Below are positions 1 to 8,663 of a stretch of 64,000 nucleotides of DNA, piece after piece. Source of the DNA: Aquisalimonas sp. 2447 (GTDB taxonomy: Bacteria; Pseudomonadota; Gammaproteobacteria; Nitrococcales; Aquisalimonadaceae); assembly GCF_012044895.1 (NCBI RefSeq), contig NZ_CP050695.1:526501-590500 (forward strand), written 5' to 3'. The notes beneath the pieces were generated by a model that made no database searches, was not told the DNA's origin, and saw only the letters and a list, made by a program, of their open reading frames with translations. Every line of letters starts with the position of its first letter. Positions within the stretch are counted from its first letter, which is position 1. Position numbers and translations under genes: made by a program.

Positions 1-1
1 G

Positions 2-91
2 CGCATCGAGTTCGTCGACACCCTGCCGGTGACCGGCGCCGGCAAGGTGGACAAGCGCGCCCTGCAGGAGCACTACACCGACAGCGATTGA
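2..91 (+). CDS. AMP-forming acyl-CoA synthetase/ligase, C-terminal end (partial)
   Basis: Only the last 29 codons lie in the window; the gene begins upstream. The reading frame carries P-V-T-G-A-G-K-V-D-K-R-A-L and ends at TGA. This matches the C-terminal A10 motif (PxTxxGKxxKxxL) of the adenylate-forming superfamily, whose lysine contacts the acyl-adenylate. The family covers acyl-CoA synthetases, acyl-ACP ligases and NRPS adenylation domains, and the substrate cannot be judged from this tail. A REP element follows 39 bases after the stop. Confidence 0.7.
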   Translation, partial: RIEFVDTLPVTGAGKVDKRALQEHYTDSD

Positions 92-129
92 TGCAATCAA
101 CCCGGATTGAACCGCCCGGGTTGGCAGGT

Positions 130-223
130 GTAGGGCGGACCTTCAGGTCCGCCGCCCTCAGGGCCGCGCAGGCCCCGGCCCCGTATGAATGTCCGCGGTG
201 GTGGACCTGAAGGTCCACCCTAC
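130..223. repeat. REP pair (GTAG-out, BIME-like)
   Basis: Two copies of the window's main palindromic repeat lie here: 130-153 with GTAG on the left and 201-223 with CTAC (GTAG on the other strand) on the right. Each copy is an 8-bp stem, GGCGGACC or GGTGGACC, closed by a TTCA/TGAA loop. A GTAG tetranucleotide at the foot of a hairpin is the hallmark of REP elements mobilised by RAYT (TnpA-REP) transposases. The two copies face opposite ways, as in BIMEs. Confidence 0.85.
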
Positions 224-242
224 GAATCCCGGAGGTCCACGC

Positions 243-512
243 GTGCAGTTCATCACCTACCAGGGCCACAACACCCTCAGCCTGCGCCAGCTCGACCAGC
301 TCAACGGCGTGCCCAAGGGCACCACGTTTCGCCTGTTCAAGCGCTGCGACGCCCTGCAGGAGGGGCAGGATTTTCTCTATCTGGCCGCGGACGCTGCCCC
401 GGAGCAGATCCGGGCCTGGCGGGAGGCGGGGCTGATCTACCCGGCGACGGTGAACGTGGTGCTGCTCACGGAGACCGGTTATCGGAAACTGCAGACAATG
501 GCGGGGCGGTGA
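243..512 (+). CDS. Small ORF6N/antirepressor-like protein (hypothetical)
   Basis: An 89-residue protein starts at GTG 243 behind a GGAGG at 231-235. A longer in-frame start at 189 would translate the REP element at 201-223, so I reject it. The pattern I-T-Y-Q-G near the N terminus, then L-x-x-L-D-Q-L-N, F-R-L-F-K-R and a late L-L-T-E-T-G-Y resembles the ORF6N/KilA-N type DNA-binding domain of phage antirepressors ('I-x-YkGq ... lwTekGal'). There is no effector domain, so it could be a stand-alone DNA-binding protein or a phage-derived remnant. It has no operon partner. The family call rests on pattern similarity only. Confidence 0.45.
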   Translation: MQFITYQGHNTLSLRQLDQLNGVPKGTTFRLFKRCDALQEGQDFLYLAADAAPEQIRAWREAGLIYPATVNVVLLTETGYRKLQTMAGR

Positions 513-587
513 GTGCTGGCCGCGGCGAGGCGAGCCGGAAAGGCCATTCTGGCCATTCCAGCATCCTGCAGAACGGCGCAGAACGGC

Positions 588-604
588 GTAGGGCGGATCT
601 TCAG
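588..604 (+). repeat. 5' half of a REP, interrupted by group II intron copy 1
   Basis: The sequence GTAGGGCGGAT followed by CTTCAG is the left arm and loop of the REP family (one A-C-C to A-T-C change). It stops exactly where the intron begins. The missing right arm, GTCCGCC, is found at 2596-2602 directly after the intron. Joining 604 to 2596 restores the REP palindrome without its distal edge. Confidence 0.85.
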
Positions 605-2595
605 GAGCGCCAGGCGAAGCCTGGTCGCTTGGGATTGGTGGCATGGAGGCGGCCATGAAATTGCGAGAGGGACCCAGCGGGCCGTTGAGCCCGCCCGGTA
701 GAGGTTGGCCACCAGCCGGAAGCGAGTCTTGCGCTGCAGTGGGTAACTGCTGTGGTGAAGCGTAGACAGCGAGTGTCCAGGCTGCGTGATTGAGCCCCGA
801 AATCCGCGACATTGTGGGTGCCGACGGTGTCTGAAGACCGGAAGGCAGTAACGCTGCACTGTAGAGGCCTGGTGTGGTGTGCCCGCCGGGGTCCGAGAGC
901 GGGGCATGGGCACATTGGGGTCCCCCAGGAACCTGGGAGGGCCTGTCGTCTCCGCCTAAGAAGTAGACGGTGCGGGCGACCGCTGATCCGCAGTCCGGGC
1001 CAGTGGTGGGAGCGTCCTCCTGCTGCTGGAGCGAAGGCTGAGGGCGCTGCGGCGGTATGGTGCTGCGAGGACAGCCAGAGCGGTGCCAGACGGGCGGCAG
1101 GCAGTCGGAGTCTCCCATAGTACCGGAGCAGCCGGGGAACGCGCCCCAGCGGACCCGGTGAAGGGGAAGGGGAGACCGTGTGAGTGGAGCTGTTGGAGGG
1201 ACCGATGGCGGAGGCATTGGACTCTGATCTCATCTCAACGCGATGCCAACAGATAGCGGATCTGGCGCGGCGTCTTCCGGACAGGCCGCTTTTGACGTTG
1301 GCCCATCACATTGACGAGGCGTGGTTGCGTGAGGCGTATCGACGCACGCGCAAGGACGGGGCGCCGGGCGTTGATGGTCGCACGGGTGCCGCCTACGGCG
1401 AGGAGCTTGAGGCGAACCTGAGCTCGCTGCTGGAGCGGGCGAAGTCCGGGGCGTACCGGGCGCCGCCGGTGCGGGGCACCTCGATCCCCAAGGGTGACGG
1501 GAGCGAGCGCCGAGCGCTCGGCATTCCGACGTTTGAGGACAAGGTGCTCCAGCGGGCGGTGGCGATGGTGCTGGAGGCGGTCTACGAGCCGGAGTTCCAC
1601 GAGGGCTCGTACGGCTTCCGCCGGGACGCTCGGCGCACCAGGCGCTGCAGGCGGTCTGGCGGCCGTTGATGGCGATGGGCGGTGGCTGGGTGATTGATCT
1701 TGACGTGCGCAAGTTCTTTGACCGGGTCGACCATGGTCTGTTGCGGGAGGTGCTGCGTCGGCGGGTACGTGACGGCGTGCTGGTTCGGTTGATCGGCAAA
1801 TGGTTGAACGCCGGCGTGCTGGAGGAAGGGCAGTGGCGCCAGCCCGGGCGGGGCACCCCGCAGGGCGGGGTGATCTCGCCGATGCTCGCCAACATTTTCC
1901 TCCACGAGGTGCTGGATACGTGGTTCGAGGACAGTGTCCGGCCCCGGTTGCGCGGTGAGGCGCACCTGGTGCGTTTTGCCGACGATGCGCTGCTGGTGTT
2001 CGCCTGCGAGAGCGATGCCCGGCGGGTGATGGAGGTGCTGCCCAAGCGTTTTGCGCGCTACGGACTGGAACTCCACCCGGAAGACCCGGGTTGTGCGGTT
2101 CGACCGGCCCGGATCGGGCGGAGGACCGCACCCGGAGACCTTCGATTTTCTCGGCTTCACCCACTACTGGGGGCGGTCGAGGCGAGGGCGCTGGGTGGTC
2201 AAGCGCAAGACGGCGCGGGATCGGCTGCGCCGGGCCATGCATGCAATCGATCGTTGGTGCTGTGTGATGCGGCATCACCCCGTGGTTGAGCAGTGGCAAG
2301 CCCTGAACCGCAGACTCCGGGGCCACTACGCCTACTTCGGCGTGCGTGGTAACTTTGCAGCGATCGACCAGGTCCGCTCCCAGGCGATGCGCTCCTGGCA
2401 CCGATGGCTGTCGCGGCGCTCGCAGAAGGCGGCGATCCCGTGGTCGGAGTTCTCCCGGTTCCTGGAGTGTTACCCGCTCGCCCGGGCCAGGATCTGCGCC
2501 ACGTAGCGAAGCCACTCACACGAGGAGCCACTTGCGGGAAACCCGCACGAGTGGATCTGTGGGGGCCGGCCGGGTAACCGGCCGGCCTACCCGAC
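605..2595 (+). mobile_element. Group II intron, copy 1 (1,991 bp)
   Basis: The element starts with GAGCG, a variant of the GUGYG 5' end. Domain V is at 2525-2557 (AGC triad near its base, distal GCGG...CCGC arm). Domain VI is at about 2558-2595, with a 10-bp GGCCGGCCGG stem, a bulged T-A and an A seven bases from the 3' end as branch point. It ends in ..CCCGAC. Candidate EBS1 C-T-G-A-A-G at 831-836 pairs fully with the 5' exon CTTCAG (599-604). Candidate EBS2 A-T-C-C-G-C at 802-807 pairs fully with GCGGAT (593-598). A reverse-transcriptase/maturase gene occupies domain IV. It is almost identical to the copy at 21175-23164. Domain V is 33 nt instead of the usual 34, in both copies. Confidence 0.92.
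1205..2506 (+). pseudogene. ltrA: Group II intron reverse transcriptase/maturase, frameshifted (copy 1)
   Basis: ATG 1205 follows GGAGG at 1195-1199. The N-terminal RT region ([26 protein letters not shown]) is in one frame. One C is missing near 1620, where [12 protein letters not shown] is expected. The second frame holds [17 protein letters not shown] and the catalytic F-A-D-D (about 1975). Two bases are missing near 2080 relative to copy 2. The third frame holds the maturase X domain (F-L-G-F-T-H, R-R-L-R-G-H-Y) and ends in PLARARI. No HNH endonuclease domain follows. With two frameshifts this copy should not make a full protein unless the indels are sequencing errors or the gene uses recoding. 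Confidence 0.85.
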
Positions 2596-2602
2596 GTCCG
2601 CC
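2596..2602 (+). repeat. 3' half of the intron-split REP
   Basis: GTCCGCC directly follows the intron's last base and is the right arm of the REP whose left half ends at 604. The same heptamer follows copy 2. This fixes the 3' exon boundary. Confidence 0.8.
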
Positions 2603-2644
2603 ATTCCGAGCCTCCTCCACGGGCGGCTCGACGGAAGCCCCGTG

Positions 2645-2667
2645 GTGGACCTGAAGGTCCACCCTAC
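2645..2667 (-). repeat. REP element (minus orientation)
   Basis: GTGGACC, TGAA loop, GGTCCAC, then CCTAC; the GTAG foot is on the minus strand. It lies 28 bases beyond the ilvD stop and could form the 3' hairpin of the ilvD message. Confidence 0.85.
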
Positions 2668-2694
2668 GCCTACGTCCGTGGTCGGGACCGAAAA

Positions 2695-4383
2695 CTAGAG
2701 ATCCAGATCCCGGTCGGTCACCGCGCCGAAGCTGGCGGAGGAGACCAGCTTGGCGTACTTGGCCAGTACCCCGCGGCGGTAGCGTGGTTCCGGTTTGGTC
2801 CAGCGCTTGCGCCGTTCCGCCAGCTCTTCCTCGGAGACGTTGAGCTGCAGCAGGTTCCTGTCGGCGTCGATGGTGATGCTGTCGCCTTCCTCCACAAGCC
2901 CGATAGTGCCGCCCACGTAGGCCTCCGGTGCAACGTGGCCCACCACCATGCCGTAGGTGCCGCCGGAGAAGCGGCCGTCGGTGATCAGGCCCACGTCGTC
3001 ACCGAGACCGGCGCCGATAATGGCCGAGGTGGGGGAGAGCATCTCCCGCATGCCGGGGCCGCCCTTGGGCCCTTCGTAACGGATCACCAGCACGTCGCCG
3101 GCCTTGATCTCGTTGTTGACGATGGCGTCCATGCTCTCCTCCTCGGAGTCGAACACCCGGGCGGGGCCGGTGATGGAGGTTTTCTTCAGCCCGGTGATCT
3201 TGGCCACCCCGCCTTCCTCGGCCAGGTTGCCCTTGAGCACGGCCAGGTGACCCTGCCGGTACAGCGGCTCTTCCAGGGAGCGGATGATGTCCTGGTCCGC
3301 CGGCGCCGTGGCGCGGATCTCCGCCAGGGTCTCGGCGACGGTCTGGCCGGTGATGGTCAGGCAGTCGCCGTGGATCAGGCCCGCCTCCAGCAGCATCTTC
3401 ATCACCACCGGCGTGCCGCCCACGGCGTGGAACTGGCTGGTCACGTAGGTGCCGGAGGGCTTGAGGTCGCAGAGCACGGGCACCTTGCGGCGGATCGCCT
3501 CGACATCGTCGATGGAGAAGTCCACCTCCGCGGCGTTGGCAATCGCCAGCAGATGCAGCACCGCATTGGTGGAGCCGCCCAGCGCCATGGTTACGGTGAA
3601 CGCGTTCTCGAACGCCTCGCGGGTCATGATCTCCCGTGGCCTGCGGTCGGCCTTGATGGCCTCCAGCAGCACCTCGGCGGAGCGCGCGGCCGAGTCGCCC
3701 TTCTCCTTGTCCTCGGCGGACTGGGTGGAGGAGCCCATGAGGCTCATGCCCATGGCCTCGAAGGCGCTGGACATGGTGTTGGCGGTGAACATGCCGCCGC
3801 AGGACCCGGCACCCGGGCAGGCGTTCTTCTCAACGCCAGCTAGGTCCTCGTCGCTGAGGTTGCCGGCGGAGTACTGCCCCACCGCCTCGAACACGCTGAC
3901 GATGGTGAGGTCTTCGCCCTTGTAGTTGCCGGGCTTGATGGTGCCGCCATAGACGAAAATCCCCGGCACATTGATGCGGGCCAGGGCGATCATGGCGCCG
4001 GGCATGTTCTTGTCGCAGCCGCCCGTGGCCAGGATGCCGTCCATGCTCTGGCCCTGAACGACCGTCTCGATGGAGTCGGCAATGACCTCGCGGGAGACCA
4101 GCGAGTACTTCATGCCCTCGGTGCCCATGGAGATGCCGTCGGAGATGGTGATGGTGCCGAACTGCTGGGGCATGGCGCCGGCGGCGCGCAGGGCATCGTC
4201 GGCACGCTGCGCCAGGGCGCCGATGCCGATGTTGCAGGGCGTGATGGTGCTGTGGGCGTTGCCCACGCCGACGATGGGCTTGTTGAAGTCGTCGTCCTTG
4301 AAACCCACCGCCCGCAGCATGGCGCGGTTGGGTGCGCGCTTGAAGCCCTCGGTGACCGCCTTGCTTCGCCTGTTGTCCGCCAT
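2695..4383 (-). CDS. ilvD: Dihydroxy-acid dehydratase
   Basis: The enzyme (EC 4.2.1.9) dehydrates 2,3-dihydroxy-isovalerate and 2,3-dihydroxy-3-methylvalerate to the 2-keto acids that precede valine and isoleucine. The 562-residue length is normal for the family. The Fe-S ligand cysteines expected for the family are visible at about C50 (T-P-C-N-I-G), C123 (G-G-C-D-K-N-M-P-G) and C195 (G-A-G-S-C-G-G-M-F). G-R-F-S-G-G-T near the C terminus is also typical. The frame stays open upstream to 4554, but M-A-D-N-R-R-S at 4383 is where homology begins, so I chose it. The gene is monocistronic, divergent from zapE, with 169 bases of shared upstream DNA. Confidence 0.97.
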   Translation of the reverse strand: MADNRRSKAVTEGFKRAPNRAMLRAVGFKDDDFNKPIVGVGNAHSTITPCNIGIGALAQRADDALRAAGAMPQQFGTITISDGISMGTEGMKYSLVSREVIADSIETVVQGQSMDGILATGGCDKNMPGAMIALARINVPGIFVYGGTIKPGNYKGEDLTIVSVFEAVGQYSAGNLSDEDLAGVEKNACPGAGSCGGMFTANTMSSAFEAMGMSLMGSSTQSAEDKEKGDSAARSAEVLLEAIKADRRPREIMTREAFENAFTVTMALGGSTNAVLHLLAIANAAEVDFSIDDVEAIRRKVPVLCDLKPSGTYVTSQFHAVGGTPVVMKMLLEAGLIHGDCLTITGQTVAETLAEIRATAPADQDIIRSLEEPLYRQGHLAVLKGNLAEEGGVAKITGLKKTSITGPARVFDSEEESMDAIVNNEIKAGDVLVIRYEGPKGGPGMREMLSPTSAIIGAGLGDDVGLITDGRFSGGTYGMVVGHVAPEAYVGGTIGLVEEGDSITIDADRNLLQLNVSEEELAERRKRWTKPEPRYRRGVLAKYAKLVSSASFGAVTDRDLDL

Positions 4384-4552
4384 CTCCGTTTCTCTCTCTG
4401 TTGGTCCACGTGCAGCCCGGCATTGTAGCAGCGCCGAAACCGGAACGGGGCAATTGAACCTGCGCCGTGGCTCTGGTAGGAACGCGGGAGAGTTTTTCTG
4501 ACTCCGGCTCCTCGGCATACTAGCGGGCTTCGTCTGCGGCAAAGGCAGCACC

Positions 4553-5662
4553 ATGACTCCACGCCAGCGTTACGAGGCCGACCTCGGCCACCCGGATTTC
4601 GTCCGCGACCCGGCACAGGAGAAGGCCGTGGCCGCGCTGCAGGACCTGCACGAGCGGCTGGTGGCGACACCGCCGCGCGCGCCGTCATCACCGGGGCTTC
4701 TGCAGCGCCTGGGGCTGCGCCGGCGGCAGGAGCCCCGGTGGCCGGCGGTGACCGGCCTGTACCTCTGGGGCGGAGTGGGTCGTGGCAAGACCTATCTGGT
4801 GGACATCTTCCACGACAGTCTGCCGTTTGCCGAGAAGAAGCGGCTGCATTTCCACCGCTTCATGCAGATGGTCCACCACCGGTTGCGGGATCTCGAGGAT
4901 GTCCAGGACCCGCTGGCAATCATTGCCCGCGAGTTCGCCGCCGAGACCCGGGTGCTGTGTTTCGACGAGTTCTTCGTCGCGGACATCACCGATGCGATGC
5001 TGCTGGCCGGGCTTCTGCGCGGGCTTTTCGACGAGGGCGTTACCCTGGTGGCGACGTCGAACATCCCGCCGCAGGAACTGTACAAGGGCGGCTTGCAGCG
5101 GGAACGGTTCCTGCCGGCCATCGACCTGGTGGAAGCGCATACACGGGTGATGCAACTGGATGGTGACACCGACTACCGGCTGCGATTCCTGGAGCAGGCG
5201 GAACTGTACCACTGGCCCCTGGATGAGGCCGCCGATCAGGTGTTGAACGAGGAGTTCGTGCATCTGGCACCCGAGCGGCCCGAGTTCCATACCACCATCA
5301 CCGTGGAAGGGCGCAGTATCCGTTGCCGCGGACTGGCCGACGACGTGGTCTGGTTCGATTTCGCCGCCATCTGTGATGGGCCGCGGGGCCAGGCGGACTA
5401 CATCGAGCTGGCACGCACCTTCCACAGCGTGCTCATCGGCAATGTGCCGGTACTGGATGCCAGCCGTGAAAATCAGGCCCGCCGCTTTATCGCACTGGTG
5501 GATGAATTCTACGATCATGGGGTCAAGCTGATCCTCGCGGCCGAAGCGCCGCCGGAGAAGCTCTATCAGGGGCAGCGGCTGCGCTTCGAGTTCGAACGCA
5601 CGTTGAGCCGGCTCCAGGAGATGCAGTCCCACGCCTATCTGGCTGGTGCGCACCGGGCGTGA
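4553..5662 (+). CDS. zapE: Cell division protein ZapE (AFG1-like ATPase)
   Basis: A 369-residue P-loop ATPase of the AFG1/LACE1 family. Walker A is G-G-V-G-R-G-K-T at 73-80 and Walker B is V-L-C-F-D-E-F-F at 134-141. The following [10 protein letters not shown] matches the family's sensor region. In E. coli, ZapE acts on FtsZ at the constricting septum under stress and low oxygen. The length and motif order agree with the bacterial form. The gene stands alone, divergent from ilvD, with a short gap to the next gene on the same strand. Confidence 0.93.
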   Translation: MTPRQRYEADLGHPDFVRDPAQEKAVAALQDLHERLVATPPRAPSSPGLLQRLGLRRRQEPRWPAVTGLYLWGGVGRGKTYLVDIFHDSLPFAEKKRLHFHRFMQMVHHRLRDLEDVQDPLAIIAREFAAETRVLCFDEFFVADITDAMLLAGLLRGLFDEGVTLVATSNIPPQELYKGGLQRERFLPAIDLVEAHTRVMQLDGDTDYRLRFLEQAELYHWPLDEAADQVLNEEFVHLAPERPEFHTTITVEGRSIRCRGLADDVVWFDFAAICDGPRGQADYIELARTFHSVLIGNVPVLDASRENQARRFIALVDEFYDHGVKLILAAEAPPEKLYQGQRLRFEFERTLSRLQEMQSHAYLAGAHRA

Positions 5663-5708
5663 GGCTGCGGTGATGGTCTGACAGGCAACCGGAAGGTCGG
5701 GGTAGAGC

Positions 5709-6437
5709 ATGGAACAGCTGGAGCGGATACTGGAAGCCCACGGCGGCGCCCAGCGCTGGCGGGACGCACACGCCGTCATGGCGCGGGTGTCCATGGGCGG
5801 CGTGGGTTTTGCCTCCCGGCTGCAGGCCAACCCGCTGCGTGATGTGGAGATCACCGCGCGCACGGCGTGGCCCGCCGTCACCATGGCGGACTGGCCTTAT
5901 CCCGGCCAGACGGCGGTGTGCGAGCCCAACCGTGCCCGTATCGAGGCCGATGACGGCCGTATCGTGGCGGATCGCAGTGCGCCGGGAGCAACCCTCCGGT
6001 CGCCGTCCCACTGGCTCTGGTGGGACGACCTGGACGTGCTGTACTACACCGCGAACATCCTCTGGCAGACCGTGTGCCTGCCGTTCACTCTGGCGCGTGA
6101 GGGCTGTCGGGTCGAAGAGCTTCCCCCGGTGGACACGCCTGAGGGCAGGCTCCACCCTCTGATGATCGCCTATCCCGCGGACATCCCGGTGCTGCGTGCC
6201 GATCAGGTGCTCTACGCCGACGCCACGGGGCTGGTGCAGCGGATGGATTTCTCGCCGCGATTCGCTTCACCCTGGATGCGGGCCAGCCAGGTGTTCACGG
6301 GCACCGAGAACGTCTCCGGGTTCACCCTCGCCGCCTGTCACCGGATTTACCCCTGCCTTCCCGGCGGCAGGATGTTTGGCATGGCTCCCCTGGGCTGGAT
6401 CGACCTGGATGACCTCAACGTGGTGTGGAACCAGTAA
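5709..6437 (+). CDS. Conserved hypothetical protein (LolA-fold-like?)
   Basis: A 242-residue protein with ATG 5709 and a weak GGGGTAGAGC upstream. The N terminus has no hydrophobic signal, so it should be cytoplasmic. It begins with an E-x-x-L-E-x-H-G-G-x-x-x-W-x-x motif, as in proteins annotated as LolA/outer-membrane-lipoprotein-sorting-like ('leadi..hGG.erw...'). It then has repeated aromatic beta-strand-like segments (S-H-W-L-W-W-D-D-L-D, W-I-D-L-D-D-L-N-V-V-W). I do not recognise a catalytic motif. It is 46 bases downstream of zapE and may be cotranscribed. Function unknown. Confidence 0.6.
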   Translation: MEQLERILEAHGGAQRWRDAHAVMARVSMGGVGFASRLQANPLRDVEITARTAWPAVTMADWPYPGQTAVCEPNRARIEADDGRIVADRSAPGATLRSPSHWLWWDDLDVLYYTANILWQTVCLPFTLAREGCRVEELPPVDTPEGRLHPLMIAYPADIPVLRADQVLYADATGLVQRMDFSPRFASPWMRASQVFTGTENVSGFTLAACHRIYPCLPGGRMFGMAPLGWIDLDDLNVVWNQ

Positions 6438-6835
6438 GCGTCCGCCCGCCTTCCGCGGACGTCGGCAAGCCCTCCCTGACAGCGACTTCCATGACGATGA
6501 GTACGTCCAACAGTTCACAGGATTTCCGGGAATATTGTGTAAGCGGCTGGTGAGGCAAGGGTATTCCCGGGTGTCCACAGAACCTGTGGATAACATTGTG
6601 GATGACGCGTGAAAACGCCGGCGGCAGGCCCGTGCCCAACGGGTTCGTGCGGGTCAGGTCATTTTTTCGTCATTTTCAGGTTGTGCCTTACTATCAGTGG
6701 CTTATGTTTTTTCTTCGCCGTGACCAGGCGCCATGAGCAGATTGCCGATGTGTTGCATGGCAGCAATGGCTTCGGTGTGCATAAGTCCGGTCGGGAGACA
6801 CGGTGCAGGGGGGTACGTCAAGCCCGAAAAGGCGG
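6438..6835. other. 398-bp convergent intergenic region with DnaA-box-like cluster
   Basis: This gap separates two converging genes, so no promoter is expected in it, yet it is long. At 6571-6605 lie T-C-C-A-C-A-G, a perfect DnaA-box complement TGTGGATAA (6585-6593) and TGTGGATGA (6597-6605), one mismatch away. TCCACAG and CTGTGGA form a 7-bp inverted repeat. A T-rich tract follows at about 6659-6720. No convincing gene is present. I see no intrinsic terminator with a clear U-tract. Confidence 0.5.
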
Positions 6836-7765
6836 TCAGTCGGTCTCGCCCAGGGCCTGGACGTGGGCTGCCACACAGGTGCCGAGGGCGCGAAGGTTGT
6901 AGCCGCCTTCCAGGGTGGAAATCAGCCAGCCGTGGCCGAAGCGATCCGCCACCGCGGCGATCTCCCTGGTGGCCCAGACCAGATCCTCCTCGGTGAGCTC
7001 CATGTTGGCCAGCGGATCGGCGTAATGGGCATCGAAGCCGGCGGAGATAAACGTGAGTTCCGGGCCGAAGGCCCGCAGACCCGGGATGACGTGCTCCCGG
7101 AACGCGTCCCTGAACTCCGCGGAGCCGGTCATGGCCGGCAGGGGTACGTTGAGGATGTTGGGTGCCCCGGCGATGGGGCCGCGGCCGGTACCCGGGAACA
7201 GCGGGTGTTCGTGGGTGGACGCATAGTACAGGCCGCGCTTGCCGGCGAACATGGTCTGGGTGCCGTTGCCGTGGTGAACGTCGAAATCCACCACCGCCAC
7301 CCGCTCCAGATGGTGCACCGCCCGGGCGTATGCTGCGGCAACGGCGACGTTGTTGAACAGGCAGAACCCCATGGCCTGATCCGGTTCGGCGTGGTGGCCG
7401 GGAGGGCGTACGGCGCAGAACACGCGCTTGGTCTTGCCGGCAAGGACGGCGTCCACAGCGGCGCACACGCCGCCTGCAGCTCGCAGGGCGGCTTCGCCGG
7501 AGTCGGGGCAGACGATGGTGTCGCCATCCAGGTGACGGCTGCCCTGGGCCGGGACGGCATCCAGGGTCTGGTCCACATAGGCCGCATCGTGGACGCGGAT
7601 CAGGTCGTCGCGGCTGGCCCGGGGAGCTTCCTCCCAGTGCAGGTCGGCGAACTGCGGCTCACGCAGGCGTGCCAGCACGGTCTCCAGTCGCTGTGCCGAC
7701 TCCGGGTGCCCCGGGCCGGTGTCGTGCCGGAGGCAGCTGTCGTGGGTCATGATCCAAGTCTGCAT
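6836..7765 (-). CDS. Histone deacetylase family protein (class II-like amidohydrolase)
   Basis: A 309-residue protein of the arginase/deacetylase superfamily. Metal and catalytic residues are intact: P-P-G-H-H-A at 121-126 (paired His), D-F-D-V-H-H-G-N-G at 160-168 (D162, H164) and S-A-G-F-D-A-H around D245. Bacterial members act as acetylpolyamine amidohydrolases, acetoin-utilisation-type proteins or protein deacetylases. The substrate here is not determinable. The gene is monocistronic and divergent from hspQ. ATG 7765 is the only good start, 101 bases before hspQ on the opposite strand. Confidence 0.93.
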   Translation of the reverse strand: MQTWIMTHDSCLRHDTGPGHPESAQRLETVLARLREPQFADLHWEEAPRASRDDLIRVHDAAYVDQTLDAVPAQGSRHLDGDTIVCPDSGEAALRAAGGVCAAVDAVLAGKTKRVFCAVRPPGHHAEPDQAMGFCLFNNVAVAAAYARAVHHLERVAVVDFDVHHGNGTQTMFAGKRGLYYASTHEHPLFPGTGRGPIAGAPNILNVPLPAMTGSAEFRDAFREHVIPGLRAFGPELTFISAGFDAHYADPLANMELTEEDLVWATREIAAVADRFGHGWLISTLEGGYNLRALGTCVAAHVQALGETD

Positions 7766-7866
7766 GCTGACACTTTACCGGTGGTGCGTGTGGTTGTGCC
7801 AGCCCCGGTTCGCCCTCATATCAGCCGTAACAGCGAACTTCGCGCAACCCCAAGAGAACTGATCGA

Positions 7867-8196
7867 ATGAACAGATCCATCGTCACCGCCCGGTTCCAGC
7901 CGGGGCAGATCGTGCACCACCAGACCCACGAGTTCCGCGCCGTGATCGTGGACGTGGATGCACGCTACAACGGTTCCAGCGACTGGTACGAGTCGCACAT
8001 GCAGCATCGGCCGGACCGGGAGCAGCCCTGGTACCACCTGTTGGTGGACGGCGCCGATTTTGCCGCCTACGCCGCGGAGGGTGACCTACGGGCGGGGGTC
8101 GCCGAGGAGCCGGTGGATCACCCCTGGCTGGAGAACTTCTTCGTCGAGTTCTATCCCGCGCAAGGGCAGTACGTCGATCGCTACCCGCGCATGTGA
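7867..8196 (+). CDS. hspQ: Heat shock protein HspQ
   Basis: A 109-residue YccV/HspQ-type protein. It shows F-x-x-G-Q-I-V-H-H, F-R-A-V-I-V-D-V-D, P-W-Y-H-L-L-V and, near the end, H-P-x-L-x-x-F-F, the order seen in the hemimethylated-DNA-binding/HspQ family. In E. coli, HspQ is a small heat shock factor that stimulates Lon and binds hemimethylated oriC DNA. Length is close to the E. coli protein (105 residues). It stands alone between two minus-strand genes. Confidence 0.85.
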   Translation: MNRSIVTARFQPGQIVHHQTHEFRAVIVDVDARYNGSSDWYESHMQHRPDREQPWYHLLVDGADFAAYAAEGDLRAGVAEEPVDHPWLENFFVEFYPAQGQYVDRYPRM

Positions 8197-8222
8197 CCCT
8201 CCCTCGGGGCCAGGCGGCCCGC

Positions 8223-8663
8223 TCAGTCGCTGAACAGGCGCTCGCTGAATTCCACGGTGTATTCCCGGTCGTGCCCCTCGGGGCGCACCCGCACCTCGAA
8301 GCGCATGCGCTCGCCATCATCCATGCGGAAGCCGCCCACGGAATAGATTCCCTCGCCGTCGGCGTGTTCCTGCATGCGCACGGTCTGGAGCTGATCACGC
8401 GGGTTCAGCGCGCGGGCGTCCACCCGGGCGGCGACCGGCTCGCCGTCGTGCAGGACCGTGATCATCAGCACGCCGCGGATGCGGCTTCGCTGGAGTTCGT
8501 ACTGGCTGGCCACGTCCGGCGATAGGCGGGTGCTGGCCATGGCGTTGTAGTAGATGCTGTAGTCGCCGTAGTGCTCGGCCCGCTCGTAGGCCGCGGCCTG
8601 CGGCGCCAGCACGGCGAGCGCCAGCATGACGGCGGTGAAGAGTCCCAGGTGGCGGCGTTTCAT
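8223..8663 (-). CDS. DUF4426 exported protein
   Basis: A 146-residue protein with a clear signal peptide (K-R-R, then about 15 hydrophobic residues, cleavage near A-A-A-Y at about residue 25). The mature part (G-D-Y-S-I-Y-Y-N-A, S-R-x-R-G-V-L-M-I-T-V, E-Y-T-V-E-F-S-E-R-L-F) fits the DUF4426 family. That family is often encoded directly after metX-metW in gammaproteobacteria. It overlaps the metW stop by 4 bases, so translation is probably coupled. A periplasmic role is expected; the biochemical function is unknown. Confidence 0.85.
   Translation of the reverse strand: MKRRHLGLFTAVMLALAVLAPQAAAYERAEHYGDYSIYYNAMASTRLSPDVASQYELQRSRIRGVLMITVLHDGEPVAARVDARALNPRDQLQTVRMQEHADGEGIYSVGGFRMDDGERMRFEVRVRPEGHDREYTVEFSERLFSD

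Noticed and set aside
2935-3843. A 302-codon plus-strand open frame opposite ilvD
   Set aside because: Antisense shadow; the product is His/Gly-rich and has no domain.
6571-6605. Chromosomal origin of replication
   Set aside because: No dnaA, dnaN, gidA or rpmH neighbours, and only two good boxes. Kept as a possible DnaA-binding site only.
6702-6782. A 26-codon minus-strand ORF beginning M-H-T-E-A-I
   Set aside because: No ribosome site and no family. It may be chance in the T-rich gap.
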